In this document: piece after piece, positions 38,794 through 49,131 of the stretch
Numbering within the stretch: the stretch's first letter is position 1
Layout of the letters: every line of letters starts with the position of its first letter
Assembly: GCA_023266095.1 (NCBI GenBank)
Contig: JAHFRV010000004.1
Span: forward strand, 20,870-84,869
Length of the DNA: 64,000 bases
Source of the DNA: Gammaproteobacteria bacterium
GTDB taxonomy: Bacteria; Pseudomonadota; Gammaproteobacteria; DRLM01
Direction: 5' to 3'
The notes under the pieces: generated by a model
Database searches by the model: none
Told to the model about the DNA's origin: nothing
Seen by the model: the letters and a program-made list of their open reading frames with translations, nothing else
Position numbers and translations under genes: made by a program

Positions 38794-39364
38794 GCGCCAG
38801 ATCAAATAGCGCCATAGGTAGACCGTGATCTTGGGCCATTAAAGCAAACGTGAATGCGGCTCGGGTATTTCAAAAACAGTGGCTGTGTGATTGGGTTCAA
38901 TTAAACGCCACCTTGCTCTGTTCCACCCTGCTCACGCTGTCCAGTCTGCGGTGGAGAAACAGTCCGGCGGTTTTCCGTACCTGTTTCCATAGAGACCTTA
39001 CTTCGGCCGCCTCCGCTGCGTGTAAAAATTTCCATCTGTGTCCAACTTTTTCTTAAGTTGGAGAGGATCCTTCTCATGTCAACCGCAACGGACGAAAGAC
39101 CGCGAATCCATAAAATCATGAATATTCAATGCTTGCTCTATATAAAAGCAGGACTGTTCGGGATGGTTTCTTGACTGCCCAGCTTCGTGGCGTACACGGT
39201 GCGGGAGATACTGCATTTCTCTTGCCGCTAATAATGACGTGACTGGGAAAGGAGGAGAGGGTGCGGGGTTGATAAAGGAATTAACGTGCAAACCGCCGTC
39301 TCCGGCGTGACTGTGAATGTTTAGCTAGCGTTGGACTCCATTCCCGGCGCGCGTTAGAAACGAT
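38794..39364. other. Gene-free region upstream of the fusion gene
   Basis: This 571-base stretch has no recognisable gene; frames of 68-72 codons look random. It holds a perfect seven-base hairpin CCAACTT/AAGTTGG (39042-39061) next to a TGTGTCC sequence that resembles an insertion-sequence end, but no transposase is present. Its left part must hold the promoter of the UbiA fusion gene. Confidence 0.4.
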
Positions 39365-39742
39365 TTAATCGACCTTGATGGTTCGGAAACTCGCCAGCGT
39401 GGAATCGGGTCCTTGTAAATCGCAGCTTTTCGAAGCGCCCTCGCGCGCGTCGCCGCCAAAGACGTTCGATGCAATCGTAAACCCGTCCGGCAATCCGCCC
39501 TCGTCCAGCAAAGTGGCGGTTGTTTCGCAAGCGGTTATCGGCCTGGCGCTGCCCGTAGCCTTCTTTTTAGTGAAATTCATCACCGCCGCCGAGCCCAGTG
39601 TGCCCGCCAGCGACTCCGTGGCGGCCATTTGCGATTCGCCGGACAAGGGCGTAAAACGCGGCACGGCGAAGGCGACTAAGATGCCGAGGACGGCGATCAC
39701 CAGCACCAATTCAACCAAGGTGAAGCCGGAATAAACCCGCAT
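39365..39742 (-). CDS. Orphan type IV prepilin-like protein
   Basis: The 125-residue product has a class III signal: a short leader MRVYSG, then FTLVELVLVIAVLGILVAFAV with Phe+1 and Glu+5 after prepilin-peptidase cleavage. The globular part has two cysteines (TACE and KSCD) that could make the C-terminal disulfide loop of pilins. ATG 39742 is chosen because longer frames add an unconserved Arg-rich leader. No other pilus genes are near, so assembly would depend on machinery elsewhere. It might be a minor pseudopilin. Confidence 0.82.
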   Translation of the reverse strand: MRVYSGFTLVELVLVIAVLGILVAFAVPRFTPLSGESQMAATESLAGTLGSAAVMNFTKKKATGSARPITACETTATLLDEGGLPDGFTIASNVFGGDAREGASKSCDLQGPDSTLASFRTIKVD

Positions 39743-40098
39743 AAGTGTCCTTGCTCCCGGGCGATATAAATATAAATGTTCAATCCGGTTGCCGGGGCTA
39801 GCCGCCGTAGGCCGGGCCGCTTGCTGAATGTCGCCCGGTACCGCAAGCCGAATTTCACTCCATGCCGCGCGCATACATCCCCCTTAGTGATCTGTAATAA
39901 CGCCCAATCCGACCTCGATGCTGTCGGCACGTTAAAAACCATCCTTTAGGGTAAAAAAATCGCGCTGTTCACTCAGTATTTTGCGGAGGGTACGGTTTGG
40001 TGCGCGGGTAGGCGACGCGGCGCGCCGGCCGATGCCTGGTGCGAGCTCGGGTGGTTTGGGGCGGAGCCACCAGGCAAACGATTAAAAGCGGTTTCGTG
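39743..40098. other. Gene-free region with inverted repeat
   Basis: This 356-base stretch between the prepilin gene and the GGDEF-EAL gene shows no gene. An eight-base inverted repeat GCCTGGTG/CACCAGGC (40034-40041 with 40068-40075) lies just past the GGDEF-EAL stop and may be its transcript end; a T7 run follows about 70 bases further on the minus strand. Confidence 0.4.
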
Positions 40099-42966
40099 TC
40101 AGTTCACTGAATACATCGAGTCTAGCAAGACAGTCAAATCCGGCGCCGAGAGGGGCTGGCTGAACAGGAATCCCTGGCCGATGTCGCAGCCCTGCCCTTG
40201 CAGGAACTGCAATTGTTCCGCGGTCTCGATGCCTTCCGCCACCACGTTCAACTCCAAGGCTCGCGCCATGGCGATCACCGCGGAGATGATGGCCTCGTCG
40301 TTTTTATCCTTGGTCACGTCGCGGATGAAGGAGCGGTCGATTTTTAAGGTGTCGATCGGGAAGCGTTTGAGATAACTGAGTGATGAATAGCCGGTGCCGA
40401 AATCATCGATGGCGAGGCGTATGCCCATTTCCTGTAATTCCTGCAGACTGCGCTCGGTGACAGGATCGTTCTGCATCAGCACGCTCTCGGTTACTTCCAG
40501 CTCCAGCCAGTGAGCGGCCAGATTGTTTTTCGCAAATATCGTCTGCAGGCTGGCAGTCAAGCTGGCTTGCTGGAATTGCCGGCCGGAGACGTTGACCGAC
40601 AATCTCAACGGCGTGCCATTGCTGCTGCGCCAACCCGCGGCCTGTTGGCAGGCGTGGTGCAACACCCACTCACCCACCGCCACGATCAGGCCGGTGTCTT
40701 CCAGGGTGGTGATGAACTCGATGGGATTGACCAGGCCGCGCTCGGGGTGTTGCCAACGCAGCAAGGCTTCCGCGCCGATCACCAATCCGCTGCGCAAATC
40801 GACCTGCGGCTGGAAGCACAGATAAAACTCTTCACGTTCCACTGCGCGGCGCAAATTGGTTTCGAGATCCAGACGTTTGAAGGCAATGCTGCTCAGGTCC
40901 GCTGAATAAAACTGAAAACAGTGGCGGCCTTGTTCCTTGGCCCGGTACATGGCCGTGTCAGCGTGTCTCAGCAAGGTGTACGCATCGTCGCCGTCGGTCG
41001 GGGCCAGAGCGATACCGATGCAGGTGGTGGTATAGAGTTCGCGGCCATCGATGTGCAAGGCATGGGACAACGCATCCAGAATGTTACTCACCCTGTGCGA
41101 CACGGCACTGTCATCGGTGATGTTTTCCAGCAACACCGCGTATTCGTCGCCGCTCAAGCGCGCCACCGTGTCGCCCGGGCCGGTTTGCGCGGACAACAAT
41201 TCCGCAATGACTTTCAACAGCCGGTCGCCGAATTCATGGCCGAGCGTGTCGTTGATGATCTTGAAGCAATCCACGCCGAGGCATAACACCGCGAGTTGCC
41301 GCTCGCTGGCGTGCGAGAGGGCCAGGGCGTGTTCGAGGCGTTCCATGAACAGCTGGCGGTTGGGCAAGCCGGTCAACACGTCGTGATAAGCCAGGTAGTG
41401 CAAGCGCTCCTGGGTCTGCATGCGCTCGGTGATGTCTTTGCCGGTGGAGATGTAATGGGTGATTTCGCCGTCCGCGCCTTTCAGCGGCGTGATGGTCTTT
41501 TCCTCATAGTACAACTCGCCGTTTTTTTTGCGATTGATGAGGATGTCGCGGAACGGTTGGTCGGCCAGCAGCACCGACCACATGTTGCGGTAGAACGCCA
41601 CGTCGTGTTTACCGGATTTGACGATGCTGGGTTTATTGCCCAAGGCCTCGCCGGCCGGGATGCCGGTCATCGCGGTGAAGGCGGGGTTGGTGTATTCGAT
41701 CACGCCGTCGCGATCGGTGATTATCACCGCGTCGGCCGTCTGTTCCAAGGCCAGTGACAGCTTGCGGTTTTTTTGATTGTCGCGCTGGTGGATCAACTCG
41801 GCGGCGATGCGTGCCGCGAAGATCTGCAGAATCGCTTCGGCGGGTTGCGGCTCACTCAGCGCCTTGCGATGGGCGATGGCCACCAGCCCCAAGGGTTGGC
41901 CGCCGGTGTCGCAGAAGGGCGTCGCGAGAAAACTCTCCAGCCCGAACTGACCCGCCAAGGCGCCGTTGGGAAAGTGCTGGCGCAGCTCACGGGGAAAATA
42001 ATTCGGGCGGCCCTTCAGGACAGCTTGGCAGGGCGTGCCGGCGAGGAGGTAATGGTAATTGCTGATGATGGTGCCCCGGTCGCATAAGGCGATGATCTCG
42101 GCCAAGTCCGGTTCGCCGGTTTGCACGCTGATGAAGGCCATGTCCACCCGCAACACGTGGGTGAGCGCCTCCACCAGCGAACGATAGAATTGATCACCGG
42201 TGCTGGCGGAGACCGCCGCCGCCACATCGCGCAGGGCCGCTTCCAGCCGTTGACGCTCTTTGACTTCTCTGCGTAATTTTTTATTGCCGTCCCGCAGCTC
42301 GCGGGTTTGCGCGGTCAGTCGTTCCTGCAAGGACGCTTGTGTTTCCAGCAAGTTGTTTTCCGCCACGTCGTGTTTAACTTGATCGTCATAGGCCTTGATC
42401 AGGGTGGCGGTGGTTTCCAATAACGGGGCGAGATAATCGATCAAGGCTTGGTCGTAATCAGTCGGCCGATTGGCTACACCCACCATACCGATGAGCTGAC
42501 CGCCGCAGGACAAGGGCAGTCCCAGAAAATTGTCCATGTCCGGGTGACCCGGGGGTGTGCCGCCACGGCGCGGATCATGAGCCGGGTCGTTGGCGATCAG
42601 CGCTTCGCCGCGGGTGAGCACCGCGCCGAACAAGGAATCGAGTTTGCGGAATTCCATGCCTTGCAAGGCATGGCGTTGATATGGCTCGCGGGTGGCTCTA
42701 TTCCAGGCGATGTTGCTGAAGGCGCGGGTCTTGAGGTAGGGCGCGTCGCCCTCATCGTGGCCGATTTCGCCGATGAAACCGAAGCCGCTCTCGGTCAGTT
42801 CCAGAAAATTGTTGAGCAACTCACTAAACAGGGCGCGTGCATCGAGGGCATCGATATATTGTTGTTGTGCGCGCCGGATGCACTCGAACAAAAGGTGCTC
42901 GGCGGCTGAGGGTGTGCTGTGATCTGGCTGTGGCGAGCGTTTACCACGATTTACCATTGTTATCAT
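40099..42966 (-). CDS. GAF-GAF-PAS-GGDEF-EAL c-di-GMP protein
   Basis: The 955-residue cytoplasmic product has two GAF-like domains (about residues 30-195 and 240-395) and a PAS domain (about 400-520, EYTNPAFTAMTG). A GGDEF domain (about 525-690) has the variant active site LSGDEY. An EAL domain (about 700-950) keeps EALLRW, DDFGTGYSSLSYLKRFPID, and AEGIET. The EAL residues look intact, so phosphodiesterase activity is likely; the Ser in place of the first Gly makes cyclase activity doubtful. It has no membrane segment. It is a single gene. The input signal is unknown. Confidence 0.93.
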   Translation of the reverse strand: MITMVNRGKRSPQPDHSTPSAAEHLLFECIRRAQQQYIDALDARALFSELLNNFLELTESGFGFIGEIGHDEGDAPYLKTRAFSNIAWNRATREPYQRHALQGMEFRKLDSLFGAVLTRGEALIANDPAHDPRRGGTPPGHPDMDNFLGLPLSCGGQLIGMVGVANRPTDYDQALIDYLAPLLETTATLIKAYDDQVKHDVAENNLLETQASLQERLTAQTRELRDGNKKLRREVKERQRLEAALRDVAAAVSASTGDQFYRSLVEALTHVLRVDMAFISVQTGEPDLAEIIALCDRGTIISNYHYLLAGTPCQAVLKGRPNYFPRELRQHFPNGALAGQFGLESFLATPFCDTGGQPLGLVAIAHRKALSEPQPAEAILQIFAARIAAELIHQRDNQKNRKLSLALEQTADAVIITDRDGVIEYTNPAFTAMTGIPAGEALGNKPSIVKSGKHDVAFYRNMWSVLLADQPFRDILINRKKNGELYYEEKTITPLKGADGEITHYISTGKDITERMQTQERLHYLAYHDVLTGLPNRQLFMERLEHALALSHASERQLAVLCLGVDCFKIINDTLGHEFGDRLLKVIAELLSAQTGPGDTVARLSGDEYAVLLENITDDSAVSHRVSNILDALSHALHIDGRELYTTTCIGIALAPTDGDDAYTLLRHADTAMYRAKEQGRHCFQFYSADLSSIAFKRLDLETNLRRAVEREEFYLCFQPQVDLRSGLVIGAEALLRWQHPERGLVNPIEFITTLEDTGLIVAVGEWVLHHACQQAAGWRSSNGTPLRLSVNVSGRQFQQASLTASLQTIFAKNNLAAHWLELEVTESVLMQNDPVTERSLQELQEMGIRLAIDDFGTGYSSLSYLKRFPIDTLKIDRSFIRDVTKDKNDEAIISAVIAMARALELNVVAEGIETAEQLQFLQGQGCDIGQGFLFSQPLSAPDLTVLLDSMYSVN

Positions 42967-43136
42967 TTCCGAACTATCAGCACAATGTCGGTTACCAAGC
43001 CGGCCTGGTTTAACATGACATCACATCGATTTCTAAGGACGCGGATTAATTTTTATTTTTGCACCAAGTTCATTAAACACGACACGGCGAGCAAACTGCA
43101 ATAGTTAATTTAAAACCCTGCTGATGGCCGCTCCGT

Positions 43137-45116
43137 TCATGGACGGAAAGCGCGCACCTCACGCCGCAGGCGCGTCAGCTGGAGGCGCGGATCATGTCCG
43201 CCATAACGCAATGCGATATAGAGGGCGCTGATGGAACGGATTTGGCGCGCCAGGTCGGGACGGGCGCGACTGACGCGTTGCGCAAAATCGTCAGGGCCTT
43301 CGTTCACGGTGCGGTGCAGGCCGCGCCGCGCGAGTTTTTTGCAGAAATGTTGATAGAGCCGCGTCACCGGATCGCCGCCGCGCCGTTCCGCATCAAGCCG
43401 CCGCAAGACCAGCAAGGCCAGTACGGTGCCGGTCAGCGTCATCAAGGCGGTGGCCACCGTCTGCCAGGAAAAACCGGCCAGGCTCAGCCGGGACAATAAC
43501 TGCGTTTGGTGTTGCATATCGAAACCGAGCACCCATTGGTTCCAGCGTGTGTTGAGCGCGTCCCAGCCGTGGCGAAGGCCGCGCCACACTTGGTTGAACA
43601 ATTGATCGCGCGTCCATTCAAAACGTACCGCTGTACCTTCTCCTTGCAAGCCGGGGGCGATGCCGCGCTCGATGCGCTCCGGCGCCACGGCAGCGGTGGG
43701 GTCCACTCGTGACCAACCCACGCCGTCCTGCCAGACCTCGGTCCAGGCATGGGCGTCACGTTGCCGCACGATGAGGTAATTGCCGATCTCGTTGAGCTCG
43801 CCGCCCTGATAACCGGTGACCACCCGCGCCGGGATGCCGGCGGCGCGCATCAAAAACGCGAAGCTGCCGGCATAGTGTTCGCAAAAACCTTTGCGGGTAT
43901 CGAAAAGAAAACCATCGACGAATTCTTCGCGGATCAGCGGCGGCGAGAGGGTGTAGACGAAATGTTGTTCGCGGTACATGCGCAGCGCCGTTTGCACGAT
44001 CTCCAGCGGTGAATTGGTGTCCCGCCGCCATGATGCGGCCAGCGCGCGCGCGCGCGGATTACCGGCGGCGGGGAGTTGCAGATTGCGCTGGCGTTCTTCG
44101 TCGCTCAAAGGCCCGGTGCGGTAGTCGGGATAAGACGTCATGTCGTAGCGCCGCCGTTCGCGCAACGGTTGGTTGGCCAGCAATTGAAAATCACCGGTAA
44201 TCTGGCTGGCCGGCGGCACGCTGGCGGGAAGGTCGAGTGCGAACAGCCACGCGCGATTATGCGGTTCGACGATCACGGAATAGTGCAAAGGCTTGCCGAA
44301 ATAACGATAACTGGGTGATTGGATGGCCGCCGTGTCCCGGCGCCGCCCGCTGCGCCAGCCTTCGCCGTCGGTGACAGTGAACACCGGCCCGCGCCAATAG
44401 CGCTGCTGAGGTAACGGCAGCGTGTCGTCGAAACTGGCGCGGAAGGCCACGGCGTCCGACAGACTGAGCTGGCTGATCCGGCCCGGCGCCATTTCGTCGC
44501 TTAAACCGGTCATGCCGCTGTAGGCGTCGTTGGGCATACCCCACAAGGGGCCGTTGATGCGTGGAAATAAGACGAACAACACCAGCGTCAGCGGCAGCGC
44601 GTAGCCCACCAGCGATCCGGCCAGGCGCAGATTGACCGGTAACGGCGTCGGCCGGCCGCGGTTGAGGTCGATGAGCACGGTGGTAAGCAAGGTCACGATG
44701 ACCAGCATGTACGCCACCATCAGCATGGATTGGGTGAACAGGAAATGGATGATGATCAGAAAATAGCCGAGGAAGGCCACCACGTAGACGTCGCGGGTTT
44801 CGCGTACTTCCAGCAGTTTCAAACCCAGCATGGCGATCAGCAATGCCGCGCCGGAATCCCGCCCGAGCAAGGTGCCGTAATGCGCGAACACCGCCGAGAG
44901 GGTGAGCAGGGTCAACGGTACCCGTAACCAGGTGACGGGCAGCCGTAGCCCTTGCCGCGCCGCGACCCAACGCCAGGCGCCGAGGCTGAATACCAGCGCG
45001 GTGAGCCACGGCGGCAGGTGGGTCGCATGGGGTAACACCACCAGACCCAGCACCGCCAGCAGCTGGAACAACGTTTCGTTACGCAACGGCGTTGGCGACG
45101 ACGCGCGCGTGTTCAT
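43137..45116 (-). CDS. Transglutaminase-like membrane protein (DUF3488-TGase)
   Basis: The 659-residue product has about six N-terminal membrane helices (residues 10-190, DUF3488-like), a periplasmic region with the transglutaminase core and a C-terminal helix. The catalytic triad is visible: Cys in GFCEHYAGSF, His in RDAHAWTEVW and Asp in RVDPTA. Such proteins are probably periplasmic peptidases or cross-linkers. ATG 45116 overlaps the stop of the DUF58 gene by four bases, and MoxR lies just upstream, forming the well-known MoxR-DUF58-TGase operon. Substrate unknown. Confidence 0.9.
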   Translation of the reverse strand: MNTRASSPTPLRNETLFQLLAVLGLVVLPHATHLPPWLTALVFSLGAWRWVAARQGLRLPVTWLRVPLTLLTLSAVFAHYGTLLGRDSGAALLIAMLGLKLLEVRETRDVYVVAFLGYFLIIIHFLFTQSMLMVAYMLVIVTLLTTVLIDLNRGRPTPLPVNLRLAGSLVGYALPLTLVLFVLFPRINGPLWGMPNDAYSGMTGLSDEMAPGRISQLSLSDAVAFRASFDDTLPLPQQRYWRGPVFTVTDGEGWRSGRRRDTAAIQSPSYRYFGKPLHYSVIVEPHNRAWLFALDLPASVPPASQITGDFQLLANQPLRERRRYDMTSYPDYRTGPLSDEERQRNLQLPAAGNPRARALAASWRRDTNSPLEIVQTALRMYREQHFVYTLSPPLIREEFVDGFLFDTRKGFCEHYAGSFAFLMRAAGIPARVVTGYQGGELNEIGNYLIVRQRDAHAWTEVWQDGVGWSRVDPTAAVAPERIERGIAPGLQGEGTAVRFEWTRDQLFNQVWRGLRHGWDALNTRWNQWVLGFDMQHQTQLLSRLSLAGFSWQTVATALMTLTGTVLALLVLRRLDAERRGGDPVTRLYQHFCKKLARRGLHRTVNEGPDDFAQRVSRARPDLARQIRSISALYIALRYGGHDPRLQLTRLRREVRAFRP

Positions 45117-46096
45117 CGCCGCGCTTCCTGGTAAAGGGCCAAGGCCTCCAGGCAGCGTTGTTGATGGCCCTCGCCCTGATTGGGCGCGATCTCCAACCCC
45201 GGCAGACGCAAGCCATAAGCCCGCCCGCCGCGGTGGGCATCCAATACCCAGCGGCACAGTTGCCGCAAGCGGGCCTCGCTATCGAGTGCCGGCAATGCGG
45301 ACCACTCCAGCCACAACTCGGGCGATTCGCTGGCGGCGAACTGTTTGGTGAGCATGGGCAGGGCGCGGGCCAGGGCCTTCCAGTGCACGTGACGTATCGA
45401 GTCGCCGGCTTGATAGGGCCGGAAGCCGAGGAAGTCGTCGGGACCCGGATTGCCGCCGGGATGTTGGCCTTGATCCTGACGGCGGGTGAGTGGTGGGGGT
45501 CGGTAAGGACCGGCCTGGGGATACACCAAGCAGTGCATCTCCAGGTCGGCATACGACCAGGCGCGTACCAGGCCCAGCGGAAACACCGTGGAGACGGTGA
45601 TGCGGCCCAAGGCCAGGCGGCCGCGTTTCAGCGCCGGCACGCGTAACTCGACCAGAACGGTGTCCTGCGCGGCGAAGTCGTTCAGCACGGCCTCGCCGTT
45701 TTTGACGGCGAGTTGGATGGCACTACGCGGCAGGCGATCGTCGTTGTGCACCTGCACCACGAAACGCACCACGCCGCCGGCGAAGGCCGGTACCGCCCGG
45801 CCGCCGCTCAAGGTGAGGCGGGCGATATTGCGGTAGGTATATAAAATCGACAGCAGTCCCATGCTTGCCAGCAAAAAGGTCAATAGAAAACCGAGGCTGT
45901 TGTTGTAATTGATGGAGCCCAGCAGCATCACGAACAGCATTACCGCGAACAGGATGCCGTAACGGGTGGGCAGGGCGTAGATGCGGCGCCGGTCGAGGGT
46001 CACTTGCTGGCCGCGCGGCACGGCATGAGGGAAGAATCTGTTGAGGCCCAGCCTTATCCACAGCGGCTGACCAAAGGCGGCGATGGCCGATTTCAT
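45113..46096 (-). CDS. DUF58 domain protein
   Basis: The 327-residue product has two membrane helices near residues 40-85 and a C-terminal DUF58 region with the signature RPYQAGDSIRHVHWKALAR around residue 230. DUF58 proteins are related to VWA domains and act with MoxR ATPases. ATG 46096 is chosen because upstream residues are Arg/Ser-rich and unconserved. The gene is four bases downstream of moxR-like 46101 and overlaps the transglutaminase gene by four bases, so translation is coupled. Confidence 0.9.
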   Translation of the reverse strand: MKSAIAAFGQPLWIRLGLNRFFPHAVPRGQQVTLDRRRIYALPTRYGILFAVMLFVMLLGSINYNNSLGFLLTFLLASMGLLSILYTYRNIARLTLSGGRAVPAFAGGVVRFVVQVHNDDRLPRSAIQLAVKNGEAVLNDFAAQDTVLVELRVPALKRGRLALGRITVSTVFPLGLVRAWSYADLEMHCLVYPQAGPYRPPPLTRRQDQGQHPGGNPGPDDFLGFRPYQAGDSIRHVHWKALARALPMLTKQFAASESPELWLEWSALPALDSEARLRQLCRWVLDAHRGGRAYGLRLPGLEIAPNQGEGHQQRCLEALALYQEARR

Positions 46097-46100
46097 GTCG

Positions 46101-47081
46101 TCAAGGGATGGGCACGGCGGCCAGCGGCTTGAATAATTCGTCGGAGCTATGGTCGGTGAAGTCGGCGGCCGGCTGCAGACGATGACGGACCACCGCCGGC
46201 AAGACCGCCTGCACATCTTCGGGCATGACGTAACCGCGGCCGGCCAATATCGCCCACGCTTGGGCGGCCCGCACCAGGCCGAGACCGGCGCGCGGCGATA
46301 GCCCTTCGCGGTAATGCGGCGAGAGCCGGCTGGTGTGCAGGATGGCCTGGATATAGTCGAGCAGCGCCTCGCTGACGTGAACAGTGCTTAGGTTTTGCTG
46401 AATGGCGATGAGTGTCGTCGGTGACATGGCCGCCGTCATGTTCGCGATCAGTTCGCGGCGATCGCGGCCGCGCAACAAGGCGCGTTCCGCCTGAGTGTCC
46501 GGGTAGCCCAGCTCCAGGCGCATCAGAAAACGATCGAGCTGCGACTCGGGCAGGGCGAAGGTGCCGATCTGGTGGCTGGGGTTCTGGGTGGCCAGCACGA
46601 AGAAGGGTTCGGGCAAGGCATAAGTGCGGCCCTCTACCGTCACCTGATATTCCTCCATGGCCTCCAGCAGCGCGCTTTGGGTTTTCGGCGTGGCGCGGTT
46701 GATTTCGTCCGCCAACACCAGCTGCGCGAAGATGGGGCCGGGATGAAAGGTGAAGCCGCCGTTGTCGCGGTCGTAGATCGACGCGCCGAGAATATCCGCC
46801 GGCAACAGATCACTGGTGAACTGGACGCGCCGGAACTGCAAACCCAGCGCGCGGGCCAGCACATGGGCCAGGGTGGTCTTGCCTACGCCGGGCAAATCCT
46901 CGATAAGCAAATGACCGCGGGCGATGAGGCAGGCCAGCGCCAGCCGCAACTCCCGTTCCTTGCCGAGGATGATGCCGCAGGCGGCGGCGATCACCTGATC
47001 GAGAGCGGCCTTGCGTTCAGCGGGCGCCGCGCCGTCAATGGCGGGATGATGAAGACTGGGTTTGGGAACCGGTGCTGTCAT
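46101..47081 (-). CDS. MoxR family AAA+ ATPase
   Basis: The 326-residue product is a MoxR-type AAA+ chaperone. Walker A is DLPGVGKTTLAH near residue 60, Walker B VLADEINRATPKTQSALLEAMEE near residue 122 (shown here by its centre DEINRATPKTQS), and the sensor motif is FVLATQNP. A C-terminal helical lid completes the fold. These ATPases remodel or insert metal/cofactor partners that carry VWA-like domains; the DUF58 protein next door is the expected partner. Confidence 0.93.
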   Translation of the reverse strand: MTAPVPKPSLHHPAIDGAAPAERKAALDQVIAAACGIILGKERELRLALACLIARGHLLIEDLPGVGKTTLAHVLARALGLQFRRVQFTSDLLPADILGASIYDRDNGGFTFHPGPIFAQLVLADEINRATPKTQSALLEAMEEYQVTVEGRTYALPEPFFVLATQNPSHQIGTFALPESQLDRFLMRLELGYPDTQAERALLRGRDRRELIANMTAAMSPTTLIAIQQNLSTVHVSEALLDYIQAILHTSRLSPHYREGLSPRAGLGLVRAAQAWAILAGRGYVMPEDVQAVLPAVVRHRLQPAADFTDHSSDELFKPLAAVPIP

Positions 47082-47244
47082 GAGGATTCATTCATTGGAG
47101 TAAGGCGCACAGGGCGGATAGCGGCGCGGTGAGTCCAAACTTTATCCCCTCTTACGCCGTTGGACTAGCCCTCAAAAGGGGATAGAATGCGCGGTTATAC
47201 ATTTGGGCCGGTTATGTTTAACGCGCGGTGCGCGGGGTGAATCC

Positions 47245-49131
47245 ATGCAACATCAGCAGAGCTTCGACGTGATTGTGATCGGCGGCGGCCACGCCGGCAC
47301 CGAGGCGGCGCTGGCCGCCGCGCGCATGGGCGCCCGCACCCTGCTGCTCACCCAGAGCCTCGAGACCCTCGGCCAGATGAGCTGCAACCCGGCCGTCGGC
47401 GGCATCGGCAAGGGACACCTGGTCAAAGAGATCGACGCCCTCGGCGGCCTGATGGCCCATGCCGCCGACTGCGCCGGCATTCAATTTCGCATCCTCAACG
47501 GGGCCAAAGGCCCGGCGGTGCGCGCCACCCGCGCCCAGGCCGACCGCGTGCTTTATAGACAAACCGTGCGCGCCGCGCTGGAAAACCAGCCCAATCTGCA
47601 ACTCTTCCAGCAGGGCGTCGACGACCTCATCGTCGAGGGCGGCCGCGTCACCGGCGTCGTCACCCAGATGGGACTGCGCTTCCATGCCCGCAGCGTGGTG
47701 CTGACTGTCGGCACCTTCCTCGCCGGCCGTATCCACATCGGCCTCGCCAATTATCAGGGCGGCCGCGCCGGCGACCCGCCCGCCAACGCGCTCGCCGCGC
47801 GGCTGCGCGAATTGCCGCTGCGCGTCGGCCGTTTGAAGACCGGCACGCCGCCGCGCATCGACGGCCGCAGCATCGATTACAGCCAGCTCGCCGAACAGCC
47901 CGGCGATACACCGGTGCCGGTGTTTTCGTCTCTCGGTCACGCGGATGAACATCCGCGGCAGGTGTCGTGTTTCATCACCCACACCAATCAACGCACCCAC
48001 GAGATCATTCGCGGCGGCCTCGACCGCTCGCCACTGTATTCGGGTGTGATCGAAGGCGTGGGTCCGCGTTATTGTCCGTCGATCGAGGACAAGGTGGTGC
48101 GCTTCGCCGACAAGGACACCCATCAGATCTTCGTCGAGCCGGAAGGACTGACGACGCATGAGATCTATCCCAACGGCATTTCGACGTCGCTACCTTTCGA
48201 CGTGCAATACCAACTGGTGCGCTCGATCCGCGGCTTCGAAAACGCCCACATCACCCGGCCGGGCTACGCCATCGAATACGATTATTTCGACCCGCGCGAT
48301 CTTCAGCCCTCGCTGGAAACCAAGCATATCGCTGGCCTGTTCTTCGCCGGTCAGATCAACGGCACCACTGGTTATGAAGAGGCCGCGGCGCAAGGCCTGC
48401 TCGCCGGCATGAACGCCGCTCTGCAGATCCAAGAAAAAGACGCGTGGTGTCCGCGCCGCGACGAGGCCTATATGGGCGTGCTGGTCGATGATCTCGTCAC
48501 CCGCGGCACGCAGGAGCCTTATCGCATGTTCACCAGCCGCGCCGAATACCGCCTGCTGTTGCGCGAAGACAATGCCGATCTGCGCCTCACACCGCGCGGC
48601 CGTGAATTAGGTCTGGTGGATGAGCTGCGCTGGGCCGCCTTCGAGCAAAAACGCGAGGCCATAGTCCAAGAGCAACAACGCCTGCGCGACACCTGGCTGC
48701 GGCCCGCGCAACTCAGCGGCGAAGACGGACAGCGGGTCTTGGGCGGACCTTTGAGCCGTGAGGCGCGCGCCATGGAATTGCTGCGCCGTCCCGACGTGAG
48801 TTACGCCGCATTGATGACGCTGCCCGGTGTCGGCCCCGGCGTCGCTGATATCAAGGTCGCCGAGCAGGTGGAGATCCAGGCGCAATACGCCGGCTACATT
48901 GACCGTCAGCATGAGGAGATCGAACGCCAGCGCCGTCATGAAGAAAGTCCGCTGCCGCGGGATTTCGATTACAGCCAGGTGCGCGGGCTGTCGGCGGAGG
49001 TGGGAGAAAAATTGGCGCGTATCCGTCCCATCACCCTCGGGCAAGCGGCGCGCATCCCGGGCGTGACGCCCGCCGCGATTTCCTTGTTGCTGGTGCATTT
49101 GAAAAAACATTCGCAGCGCAAGTCCGCCTGA
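47245..49131 (+). CDS. mnmG: tRNA uridine-5-carboxymethylaminomethyl enzyme MnmG
   Basis: The 628-residue FAD protein (E. coli GidA 629) works with MnmE at U34 of tRNA. The dinucleotide site [17 protein letters not shown] is near residue 14. The conserved [18 protein letters not shown] block and the C-terminal MnmE-binding region ([15 protein letters not shown]) are present. ATG 47245 is the family start; a GGGGTGAA sits upstream. In many gammaproteobacteria mnmG lies directly beside rsmG; here two HDOD genes intervene. The 163 bases upstream show no DnaA boxes. Confidence 0.98.
   Translation: MQHQQSFDVIVIGGGHAGTEAALAAARMGARTLLLTQSLETLGQMSCNPAVGGIGKGHLVKEIDALGGLMAHAADCAGIQFRILNGAKGPAVRATRAQADRVLYRQTVRAALENQPNLQLFQQGVDDLIVEGGRVTGVVTQMGLRFHARSVVLTVGTFLAGRIHIGLANYQGGRAGDPPANALAARLRELPLRVGRLKTGTPPRIDGRSIDYSQLAEQPGDTPVPVFSSLGHADEHPRQVSCFITHTNQRTHEIIRGGLDRSPLYSGVIEGVGPRYCPSIEDKVVRFADKDTHQIFVEPEGLTTHEIYPNGISTSLPFDVQYQLVRSIRGFENAHITRPGYAIEYDYFDPRDLQPSLETKHIAGLFFAGQINGTTGYEEAAAQGLLAGMNAALQIQEKDAWCPRRDEAYMGVLVDDLVTRGTQEPYRMFTSRAEYRLLLREDNADLRLTPRGRELGLVDELRWAAFEQKREAIVQEQQRLRDTWLRPAQLSGEDGQRVLGGPLSREARAMELLRRPDVSYAALMTLPGVGPGVADIKVAEQVEIQAQYAGYIDRQHEEIERQRRHEESPLPRDFDYSQVRGLSAEVGEKLARIRPITLGQAARIPGVTPAAISLLLVHLKKHSQRKSA

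Noticed and set aside
47082..47244. Origin upstream of mnmG as in E. coli
   Set aside because: No DnaA boxes were seen in this spacer, while the dnaA-dnaN spacer has several.
47218..48159. Long antisense frame of 313 codons over mnmG
   Set aside because: MnmG is certain on the plus strand; the antisense product is His/Ala/Gly-rich noise.
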